This document shows positions 15,133 through 21,821 of a stretch of DNA of 22,054 bases, in pieces; position 1 is the stretch's first letter; every line of letters starts with the position of its first letter. Made by a program: the position numbers and the translations under genes. The stretch is from an uncultured Chitinophagaceae bacterium (GTDB taxonomy: Bacteria; Bacteroidota; Bacteroidia; Chitinophagales; Chitinophagaceae). The stretch covers positions 1 through 22,054 of the forward strand of contig CAMPGT010000029.1 in NCBI GenBank assembly GCA_946885665.1, in the 5' to 3' direction. Under the pieces are notes generated by a model, which searched no databases, had not been told where the DNA came from, and worked only from the letters and a program-made list of their open reading frames with translations.

Positions 15133-17598
15133 ATGAAACAGAATTTACTTTTAACGATTGCTCTTACATGCCTGTCTTTCGCAGTGCTGGCGCAGGATCC
15201 CTGGCCAAAGGATGTTGAAGTTGCAGATGGAAGCGAAATAACGATGTACGAGCCTCAGCCGGAAAGCCTCGATGGCAACCAGCTTCAGGGCCGCGCTGCG
15301 GTTTCGCTGAAGGAAACAGGAAAAGACGAGCCTGTTTTCGGCGCGATATTTTTTACAGCAACGCTCGACAACGCAAAGAATGGCGAAACGCCGCGCTTCA
15401 CTTCCATGCGGGTGACCAACGCAAAGTTTTCGGGCATTGAAGACAATGCGCAGGTGGACAAATACACCGCTCTGCTGGAAAAAAATGCTCCCGGCTGGAG
15501 CCTGGGCATGACGGCCGGCGAACTGAACGAAGCAATAGCGCGCGAAAATGGCGCCGCGAACGGCGAAAAATTCAATAATGCTCCTCCTAAAATTATTTAC
15601 AGCAACACGCCCGCAACATTAGTGGTGCTCGATGGTAAACCGATCATCGTGCACGATAAGGATCTTGATGCCGATAAAGTGGCCAACAGCCCGAACATCC
15701 TTTTTAAAGAAGGCAGGCAGTGGAATCTTTATGCGGGCGGTAACTGGTACAAGTCGGCATCGGTAACGGAGGGATGGAAAATAAACAATGATCTATCCGC
15801 GAAAGTGAAGACCGTTAATGAGGCAATAAAGAAACAGGAGAAAGAAAATAATAACGGCACAGAGCTTCCCGTTGAACCGAAAGCAACAGAAATTATCGTT
15901 GCAACCCAGCCAACGGAACTGATTCAAACGGATGGAGAGCCGGTGTACAAATCGGTGGCAGAAACTTCACTCCTTTATGTTTCTAATTCGCCCAATGAAC
16001 TTTTCAAGGACATCAATTCGCAGAAAACATATTTGCTGATTGCCGGCAGATGGTATCAATCACCGGATTTGAACGGCCCGTGGTCCTATGTGCCGGCAGA
16101 TAAACTGCCCGAAGATTTTGCGGCCATCCCCGAACGTTCCGATAAAAGCAATGTATTATCCAACGTTGCCGGCACGGAAGCCGCTGAAGAGGCAAAGCTC
16201 GACGCAGCCGTTCCGCAAACAGCCAGGGTCGACAGAAGAACAGCGACAGTAAATGTGGAATACGATGGCGCCCCTGTATTTAACCGTATCGAAGGAACCT
16301 CGCTGCAACTGGCGGAGAATTCAAATGTAACCGTGATGATTGACGCCTCAGGCAATTACTTTGCGCTCGACAATGGCGTGTGGTTCATCAGCGATGATGC
16401 CTACGGTCCGTGGGCCGTGGCCAACGATCGTCCACGCGACATTGACGACATCCCCGCCAGCAACAGGGCATACAACACAAAATATGTGTACATCTATGAT
16501 GTAAGTCCCGACTATGTTTATACCGGCTACACGGCTGGATATCTGGGCAGTTATTACTACGGTCCCACTATTGTCTATGGTACCGGTTATCATTATCATC
16601 CGTGGTACCGCACCGTTTATTTTGCACGGCCCATCACGTGGGGTTTTGGATTCCTCTACGATCCCTGGAACGGATGGAACATCAATTTGGGATATAACTT
16701 CGGCTTTGTATACGTAGGATTTAATTATGGCTATGGTTACGGATATGGCGGCGGATGGTTCGGCCCGTATAACTATTGCCCTCCGTACAGGCGGCCTTAC
16801 TGGTATGGCGGATATTATGCAGGACGCCATAGTTATTATGGAAGATCGCGTTACTATGACCGCAATTACTACGGTTACAATAACCGCTACAGCCGCGGCG
16901 GCGTTGCCACACGGCCTACGCAGAATATTCGTCCGCGAAGCACCGGATGGACAACGAACCGCAACCTTTACAACAACCAGCGCGGTGTTGTGGCACAAAA
17001 TACGAGTGCGCGCACGCCGAGATTATACAGGCCAACAACAGGCACATCGAATGTGAATGCACCGGTGAATGAAAGGATCAACAGAAGGGTGCCTTCCAAT
17101 ACGAACAGGTCAACGGAATACAACAACAGCAACAGCAGGGTAGATAACGATAATAACAACGGAAGGATTTCATCGGGCAACAACAGTAATCCGCGCAGGC
17201 CGGCGATTCAAAATCCGTCGTCAACCAGCGGCTCACGCCCGGCGCCTGTTGAGCGCCGTACAAGAGAAAACCCTGCGAGGGTCGAACAGCCTGAGCGCAG
17301 GGCGCCCGAGCGCGTGGAAACACCTTCACGTTCGTCGTCTGCACCGGTTGAACGCCGTACAAGACAGTCGCCCGTTCAGCGGCCCGTTGAGAACACCCGG
17401 CCATCTGCACCGGTTCAACGGCAGTCGCGGCCGGCTCCCGTACAAAGGCAGTCACGTCCCGCTCCGGTACAAAGGCAATCCGCTCCCCCGAGGCAGTCGG
17501 CTCCGAGACCATCTGTAAGCAACCGTTCTTCAGCGCCGCAGGGCGGATCGTCGAGCCGGCCCGCACCGAGCAGAGGTGCCAGGCACGACAGAAGGTAA
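15133..17598 (+). CDS. Large exported protein with three WY-S-GPW modules, Tyr/Gly-rich core and Arg/Pro/Ser tail (carbohydrate-binding V/XII-like)
   Basis: An 821-residue protein with a signal peptide (1-20, ending AVLAQ). Three related modules each join an NSPN-type segment to a W-Y/F-x-S-x4-G-(P)-W motif: 184-215 (NSPNILF ... NWYKSASVTEGW), 285-317 (NSPNELF ... RWYQSPDLNGPW) and about 396-427 (NSNVTVM ... VWFISDDAYGPW). Residues about 450-590 are extremely rich in Tyr and Gly with many Trp, and the last 200 or so are Arg/Pro/Ser/Asn-rich and disordered, with tandem APVQRQSRP units. The module spacing recalls family V/XII carbohydrate-binding domains, as such proteins are often labelled, but binding is unproven. 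Divergent from the cellulase operon over 122 bases, which supports a link to polysaccharides. Could equally be a structural envelope or adhesin protein. Confidence 0.75.
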   Translation: MKQNLLLTIALTCLSFAVLAQDPWPKDVEVADGSEITMYEPQPESLDGNQLQGRAAVSLKETGKDEPVFGAIFFTATLDNAKNGETPRFTSMRVTNAKFSGIEDNAQVDKYTALLEKNAPGWSLGMTAGELNEAIARENGAANGEKFNNAPPKIIYSNTPATLVVLDGKPIIVHDKDLDADKVANSPNILFKEGRQWNLYAGGNWYKSASVTEGWKINNDLSAKVKTVNEAIKKQEKENNNGTELPVEPKATEIIVATQPTELIQTDGEPVYKSVAETSLLYVSNSPNELFKDINSQKTYLLIAGRWYQSPDLNGPWSYVPADKLPEDFAAIPERSDKSNVLSNVAGTEAAEEAKLDAAVPQTARVDRRTATVNVEYDGAPVFNRIEGTSLQLAENSNVTVMIDASGNYFALDNGVWFISDDAYGPWAVANDRPRDIDDIPASNRAYNTKYVYIYDVSPDYVYTGYTAGYLGSYYYGPTIVYGTGYHYHPWYRTVYFARPITWGFGFLYDPWNGWNINLGYNFGFVYVGFNYGYGYGYGGGWFGPYNYCPPYRRPYWYGGYYAGRHSYYGRSRYYDRNYYGYNNRYSRGGVATRPTQNIRPRSTGWTTNRNLYNNQRGVVAQNTSARTPRLYRPTTGTSNVNAPVNERINRRVPSNTNRSTEYNNSNSRVDNDNNNGRISSGNNSNPRRPAIQNPSSTSGSRPAPVERRTRENPARVEQPERRAPERVETPSRSSSAPVERRTRQSPVQRPVENTRPSAPVQRQSRPAPVQRQSRPAPVQRQSAPPRQSAPRPSVSNRSSAPQGGSSSRPAPSRGARHDRR
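17407..17487 (+). repeat. 27-bp in-frame tandem repeat, three copies (APVQRQS-RP/AP)
   Basis: Three consecutive 27-base units at 17407-17433, 17434-17460 and 17461-17487 encode APVQRQSRP, APVQRQSRP and APVQRQSAP. The first differs from the others in codons, while the second and third are nearly identical, consistent with recent duplication of one unit. Length is a multiple of three, so copy-number change keeps the frame. A related unit APVERRTR occurs at 17242-17265 and 17341-17364. Confidence 0.85.
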
Positions 17599-17619
17599 TT
17601 GATAATCCACCGGATGTGT

Positions 17620-17627
17620 TAAGTTTG
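17620..17627 (+). promoter_or_regulatory. Candidate promoter -7 element (TAAGTTTG) for the PIG-L deacetylase
   Basis: TAAGTTTG is a full match to TAnnTTTG and ends three bases before the ATG at 17631. ATTG at 17598-17601, 18 bases upstream, is a plausible -33 element. A start site at the usual distance would fall on the ATG, giving a leaderless message. Confidence 0.45.
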
Positions 17628-17630
17628 AAT

Positions 17631-18416
17631 ATGCAGCAAGACACATCCCGGCGAAACTTTATAAAGCTTTCATCAGCAGGCATTGGCGGCCTGCTGATGT
17701 CTTTTCAGGCAGATACGAAAGGCCGGCTGGCCGGAATCCCATCGTCAAAAAGTAAAAAACTGAAGATCGTTTGCGTGGGTGCGCATCCCGGCGATCCTGA
17801 ATTTGGCTGTGGCGGAACCATGGCGCGCTACAGCGATGCGGGCCACCTGGTTACATTTCTATACCTCACCCGTGGCGAGGCATTCGACGAACACAAAACC
17901 CATAAAGAAGCAGCGGAATTAAGAACCCGGGAGGCCGACGTTGCCTGCAAGGTGTTGAATGCTGTACCGCGTTTCGTGGGACAAATAGACGGGGATACAG
18001 TTTTGAGCCATGACATGAATCAGGCGATGCTCGACATATTGCAGGACGAACAACCGGATATGGTGTTCAGCCAATGGCCCATTGACGGGCATATGGATCA
18101 CCAGGTAGCCGGGTTGCTGGCGCTTAACGCATGGATGAAAATGAAAAAAACATTTGAGCTATATTTTTACGAGGTAAATACAGGGAGCGAAACGATGGCT
18201 TTCACGCCTTCTGATTATGTGGATATTTCCGGCGTCATGAAAAAGAAGCACGATGCCATGTATGCGCATCAATCGCAGGAGCCCGACAGGACCTACAAAA
18301 CTTTTTTTAAGCAGATGGAAGATTTCAGGGGCCTGGAAGCAGGTGTGCCCGCTGCCGAGGCGTTTGTTCATTTCGGCAGCAAAACGAGCAGTGATATAAT
18401 AATGTTTAACCGTTAG
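17631..18416 (+). CDS. PIG-L/LmbE family deacetylase with Tat signal
   Basis: A 261-residue protein beginning with a twin-arginine signal, SRRNFIKLSS (6-15), so it is exported folded with its metal. The PIG-L zinc site is visible: AHPGDPEFGCGGT (51-63, with His52, Asp55) and DGHMDHQ (His154, Asp156, His157). These enzymes remove N-acetyl groups from GlcNAc-linked substrates such as GlcNAc-PI, mycothiol precursors and chitobiose. The usual AHPDDE motif here reads AHPGDPE, so the first Asp, thought to be the general base in MshB, is Gly54. I used the ATG at 17631 rather than the GTG at 17616. It follows the triple-module protein by 32 bases with its own promoter-like element. Family certain; substrate unknown and catalytic mechanism possibly altered. 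Confidence 0.88.
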   Translation: MQQDTSRRNFIKLSSAGIGGLLMSFQADTKGRLAGIPSSKSKKLKIVCVGAHPGDPEFGCGGTMARYSDAGHLVTFLYLTRGEAFDEHKTHKEAAELRTREADVACKVLNAVPRFVGQIDGDTVLSHDMNQAMLDILQDEQPDMVFSQWPIDGHMDHQVAGLLALNAWMKMKKTFELYFYEVNTGSETMAFTPSDYVDISGVMKKKHDAMYAHQSQEPDRTYKTFFKQMEDFRGLEAGVPAAEAFVHFGSKTSSDIIMFNR

Positions 18417-18585
18417 ATTCTTCAAAGTAACGGTCTTTCCGAAGTGATAATCTTTTTTTTAGCTCCTCATAAGTTTTCTCCAGTTCTTCGTCGGTATAGG
18501 ATGGCGGCTTTGCCTTAAGATATCTTTCAATAATAGAAAGCGCCAACTCTTCTCCGTGCGATCTTTCGTTTATCGTGCAGGGCAT
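18406..18585 (-). CDS. Possible 59-residue charged protein
   Basis: An ATG at 18585 opens a 59-codon frame, rich in Glu, Lys and Arg, with a helix-friendly second half (SYTDEELEKTYEELKKRLSLRK), no signal peptide and no membrane span. It ends eleven bases inside the 3' end of the convergent deacetylase gene. It sits 64 bases after the stop of the GT20 fusion on the same strand and could be cotranscribed with it. I do not recognise the family. The amphipathic helical tail is like that of small regulatory or antitoxin-type proteins, but that is only a resemblance. Codon choice looks like the neighbours, which is the main reason to list it. Confidence 0.4.
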   Translation of the reverse strand: MPCTINERSHGEELALSIIERYLKAKPPSYTDEELEKTYEELKKRLSLRKDRYFEESNG

Positions 18586-18649
18586 CTCGGTGGATTTACC
18601 GGATGAGACGTACGATCCAAAGAAATGTTACACTATTGGTAAAAGATGA

Positions 18650-20869
18650 CTAATTGGTAATCGAAGCCATGGTTCGCAGGATGCTCGCACCCCAACTGTA
18701 AACATTGTGCTGCATGATCATTCTGCGCATTTGCTTCATTTTCTGGTTCTGCACCTCGAGTGGCATTTCCAGAGATACCCGTATCGCTTCGGCGGTTTGT
18801 TCGATGTCGTACGGGTTAACAATGAGCGCGCCATGCAATTCCTGGGAGGCGCCGGCAAACTGGCTGAGAATGAGTACGCCGTCGTTGTTTTTGCGTGCGG
18901 CGATAAATTCCTTTGCCACCAGGTTCATGCCGTCGTGCAGCGAAGTAACCATGCAAAAACGCGCGTGCTGGTAATATGGCTGGATCTGCTCGTGGCTGTG
19001 GTGCCCCTTCAGGTATAGAATGGGTTGCCATCCTTTTGACCTAAACTTGCCGTTAATTCTCGTCACTTCATGCTCCACCGCATTGATGATGTCCGAATAG
19101 CTTTTCAGCAGTGAGCGGCTCGGGGCGCCAATCTGTACGAACACAAACTGGCCGATGTATTCAGGATATTTTTCCAGGAACCGTTCGATGGCCAGGAACT
19201 TTTCAATCAGTCCTTTGGTATAATCTATCCTGTCCACGCCGATGCCGATGTATTTAATGGGAAGGCCGTGGCTATCGGTAATTACCGGGGGATCGACTTC
19301 GTCGGGAATTGTTTCTTCAATATCCTTTCGGGTAAATGCTATGCTGATGGGAAACGGTTTCACCAGCGTAAAATGCTTGCCAATTTTCACTGAAAAGTTC
19401 TCCCATATTACTCTCGATTCGAGGGTGCTGTTAACGGTTTCCAGGAAATTGTTGCAGTGATATTGCGTGTGAAAACCGATCAGGTCGGCGCCAAGCATAC
19501 CGGAAAGGATCTCCTTCTGCCAGGGGCAGATGCCAAAAGATTCGGCGTTGGGCCAGGGGATGTGCCAGAAGATCGCAACGCGCGCATCGGGCCGCGCCAT
19601 CTTGATAAGCTTCGGCAGCAGTGCAAAGTGATAATCCTGTACCAATACAAAGGGTTCATCTTTGTCTTTTATTTCCTGCAGCACTGCCGCGGCGTATAGT
19701 TCGTTTACTTGTTTGTAAAACTCCCAGTCTGTTTTCCTGAAAACGGGACGCGTATGCGCCAGGTGGCACAGCGGCCATAGCCCCTCATTTGAAAAGCCGT
19801 AATAAAAATGATCTTCCTGTTCTTTTGTGAGCCACACGCGGCGAAGCATGTATTTGTTTTCGTAGGGCGGAACGGCAACCTTGTCAAATTCATCCACTGT
19901 TTCCTTATCGGCGTCGCCGCTGCCCGAAGCGATCCATAAACCGCCGCATGCCTTCAGGATGGGCTCCATAGCGGTTACCATGCCACTAGCCGGCACAATG
20001 CAGCGTATTTCGTTTCCTTCGTGAATGTGCATGTAGGGTTCCCTGTTGGACACTACGACCATCACCCGATTTTCAAGCACCTGCTTCATTTCTTCGTTGA
20101 GCCGTTCCGGTGTCCATACCGCCTCGGCGGCAGTACGCAGTTTTGCTTCTTCCTGTGCAACGGCTTTTGCTTCGTGCATGGCCAGCGCTATGTTGGAAAT
20201 TTCTTTGTACAGGGGCATGAGAAATTCAGTGGGCGGCTTGCTTCTTATTTTTTCAACATTGCCATATCGTGCGGCTTTTACCCATTCCACCACCTTGTTT
20301 ATTGGCGTTAAAATATTCCTCCGCACGATCAGTACCGTTACGCCCGATATCAGCATGGCCTGGAAGAACCAACGCAGAAAGTTTCGCAGCCAAATCTCGT
20401 TCAGGATATTATTGATATAGTCCGCGTTGATGTAAAAGATGATCGCGATGCTCTTGCGCCCGGATTTGTTGATCACCCGGATATACTGGTACAAAGATTT
20501 TCCGTTTTCCTCGATAAAATTTCCAAACGATGAATCGGACGCAATGGCTTCGAGAATCCTGTCCTGTGAGGCCCTGATGGTATTCGGATCGAAGTTGCCG
20601 ATGGCGATATTGCTGTCTACGCTGAAGTGAATGTTTAACGCCGTGAAGCTGTATCTCCGCAGCAGGCTGTCTGTAAGATCGGATACATCGATGGTATCGC
20701 CGCGATCAACATAGGTTTGATAAAATTCTTCAGCCAATCGTGCATTGTTTGTTTCAAGCTCATTCTTCAGCTTTTGCCTTTCTGTCGAAATCTGGAACGC
20801 CGTGAATATGAAAGCGACAATACCCACTCCCAGGATGATAGAGAAAACAAGTGATATATTGACTTTCAT
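18650..20869 (-). CDS. Trehalose-6-phosphate-synthase-like GT20 enzyme fused to an N-terminal membrane sensor-like region
   Basis: A 739-residue protein. Residues 1-25 hold TM1, about 26-165 a probable periplasmic domain, about 166-185 TM2 (FLRWFFQAMLISGVTVLIV), and about 186-250 a HAMP-like stretch beginning RRNILTPINKVVEWVK, then a helical linker. The GT20 domain (about 265-735) has the OtsA landmarks: SNREP (274-278), FYYGFSNEGLWPLCH (355-369), the VQDYH loop (410-414), GFHTQYH, VDRIDYTKGL with the donor-binding Arg547 and Lys552, HDGMNLVAKEF (645-655) and LSQFAGASQEL. OtsA makes trehalose-6-phosphate from UDP-glucose and glucose-6-phosphate. Usual OtsA has about 450-480 residues and no membrane part. 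SNREP and QDYH differ from the usual SNRLP and HDYH. No OtsB phosphatase is encoded in the window. GT20 is certain; the acceptor is not. Confidence 0.9.
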   Translation of the reverse strand: MKVNISLVFSIILGVGIVAFIFTAFQISTERQKLKNELETNNARLAEEFYQTYVDRGDTIDVSDLTDSLLRRYSFTALNIHFSVDSNIAIGNFDPNTIRASQDRILEAIASDSSFGNFIEENGKSLYQYIRVINKSGRKSIAIIFYINADYINNILNEIWLRNFLRWFFQAMLISGVTVLIVRRNILTPINKVVEWVKAARYGNVEKIRSKPPTEFLMPLYKEISNIALAMHEAKAVAQEEAKLRTAAEAVWTPERLNEEMKQVLENRVMVVVSNREPYMHIHEGNEIRCIVPASGMVTAMEPILKACGGLWIASGSGDADKETVDEFDKVAVPPYENKYMLRRVWLTKEQEDHFYYGFSNEGLWPLCHLAHTRPVFRKTDWEFYKQVNELYAAAVLQEIKDKDEPFVLVQDYHFALLPKLIKMARPDARVAIFWHIPWPNAESFGICPWQKEILSGMLGADLIGFHTQYHCNNFLETVNSTLESRVIWENFSVKIGKHFTLVKPFPISIAFTRKDIEETIPDEVDPPVITDSHGLPIKYIGIGVDRIDYTKGLIEKFLAIERFLEKYPEYIGQFVFVQIGAPSRSLLKSYSDIINAVEHEVTRINGKFRSKGWQPILYLKGHHSHEQIQPYYQHARFCMVTSLHDGMNLVAKEFIAARKNNDGVLILSQFAGASQELHGALIVNPYDIEQTAEAIRVSLEMPLEVQNQKMKQMRRMIMQHNVYSWGASILRTMASITN

Positions 20870-20879
20870 GCTATGAGTG

Positions 20880-20887
20880 CAAGTTTA
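20880..20887 (-). promoter_or_regulatory. Candidate -7 element (TAAACTTG) for the sensor-GT20 gene
   Basis: On the minus strand TAAACTTG differs from TAnnTTTG at one base and ends ten bases before the ATG at 20869. No clear -33 TTTG. It is listed because the same kind of element precedes several other genes here at similar distance. Confidence 0.28.
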
Positions 20888-20991
20888 AAACCATTGGCGA
20901 AAATAATGAGTGTTCGATCTTCGATCGATAAAGTTAATGATTACATTATAACTGTCTGACCGGCATTTATGTGCCTGCTTCGTATTGATGC

Positions 20992-21744
20992 TCAATAAAA
21001 CGTGCTATCATCGATCTTCACCCATTCATAGCCCTTGCCTTTCAGTTCCCTGACCAGGCGTGGAAGAAGATAATAGAATTTGTCTTTGCGCCGTGGGTCG
21101 GTGCCTATGTGCACCAATAAAATAAACCCGTTTAGTCCGGAGGGCGATCGTTGTTCGAAATTAATGATTGAGCGATAGATGGTGCGGCTGTCTACATACC
21201 TGGATCCCATTTCGGGGTAGGTATAATCTGCATTGCTGCGCGTGCCCGGTGAAAAGCACACCAGTTGCAGTCCTTCTTCTGCGGTCCAGGTTGTAATGCT
21301 ATCGTTGTACCATTCGTAAGGGGGTAAAAAATAATGTGCGTCATCTTTTTCAATTCCAAAATTCTTCAGTTCCGCATATGAATTCATCAGGTCGTTCCTG
21401 AACGCATCATGTGTAACCAGCAGGCTGTCTCTCTTCACCCAATCGCAATACAGTAAATGTTTGTCTGAATGCGACCCGAGATAATGACCGTCTTTTGCCA
21501 GCGTGTTCACGAGATCCTCAAACGCATCGTTCCTGTAAAAGTTCCCGGTGAAAAAGAAGGACGCCCTGATATTTTCTTTCTTCAGGGCAGAAGAAATGAA
21601 TTTGCCGCCGTCAGCAAACTCGTCGCCGGTAAATACAAGGGCGATTTTCTTTTTCGTGGTGTCGCCTCTCGTGATGGCTACCTGGGAAAAGGTGTTGCCT
21701 GTAAATCCGGCGATCATCACCAGCAAGAATGACAAAGTTCGCAT
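20992..21744 (-). CDS. NodB/CE4 polysaccharide deacetylase, variant active site
   Basis: A 250-residue protein with a signal peptide (about 1-21). The NodB fold is marked by ALVFTGDEFADGGKFI (35-50), ASFFFTGNFY (61-70), the metal-binding pair SHSDKH (His92, His96), FLPPYEWYN (139-147) and LLVHIGTDP (209-217, His212). CE4 enzymes are metal-dependent deacetylases of chitin, peptidoglycan or xylan. Canonical motif 1, TFDDG, reads TGDEF, so by ungapped alignment the base Asp41 stays and the metal ligand becomes Glu42; the usual motif-3 Arg is Leu140. From memory, a Bacteroidetes subgroup shares this pattern. Located 122 bases upstream of the GT20 fusion on the same strand, so cotranscription is possible. 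Fold secure; deacetylase activity likely but not certain. Confidence 0.86.
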   Translation of the reverse strand: MRTLSFLLVMIAGFTGNTFSQVAITRGDTTKKKIALVFTGDEFADGGKFISSALKKENIRASFFFTGNFYRNDAFEDLVNTLAKDGHYLGSHSDKHLLYCDWVKRDSLLVTHDAFRNDLMNSYAELKNFGIEKDDAHYFLPPYEWYNDSITTWTAEEGLQLVCFSPGTRSNADYTYPEMGSRYVDSRTIYRSIINFEQRSPSGLNGFILLVHIGTDPRRKDKFYYLLPRLVRELKGKGYEWVKIDDSTFY

Positions 21745-21748
21745 CGTG

Positions 21749-21756
21749 TAAATTTA
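21749..21756 (-). promoter_or_regulatory. Candidate -7 element (TAAATTTA) for the CE4 deacetylase
   Basis: On the minus strand TAAATTTA ends four bases before the ATG at 21744. It fits TAnnTTTG except at the last base and is palindromic, so strand assignment rests only on its position. No clear TTTG at -33. Confidence 0.28.
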
Positions 21757-21782
21757 TGAAATGCTGTTAACCAGAATATTTT

Positions 21783-21790
21783 TAAATTTG
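21783..21790 (+). promoter_or_regulatory. Candidate promoter element (TAAATTTG) for the sterol-desaturase-like gene
   Basis: TAAATTTG is an exact match to TAnnTTTG, 31 bases before the ATG at 21822. A weaker TAAACTTT at 21808-21815 lies only six bases before the ATG, with the TTTG of the first element 17 bases upstream of it, so the first element might instead serve as the -33 box of the second. The sequence does not decide. Confidence 0.4.
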
Positions 21791-21821
21791 AATGACAAGT
21801 GTTGTTGTAAACTTTTATATC

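Noticed and set aside
16348..16998. Long minus-strand open frame of 216 codons
   Set aside because: It lies antisense to the Tyr/Gly-rich part of the exported protein at 15133-17598; its Val/Ile-rich, pattern-poor sequence is what the complement of Tyr/Gly codons gives.
17078..17683. Minus-strand open frame of 201 codons
   Set aside because: Antisense to the repetitive Arg/Pro/Ser tail; long only because of biased composition, with no recognisable domain.
20905..20935. TTCGATC direct repeat with CGATCG palindrome in the gap between GT20 and CE4 genes
   Set aside because: Very short and simple in composition; no second copy elsewhere and no element boundary to support a site.
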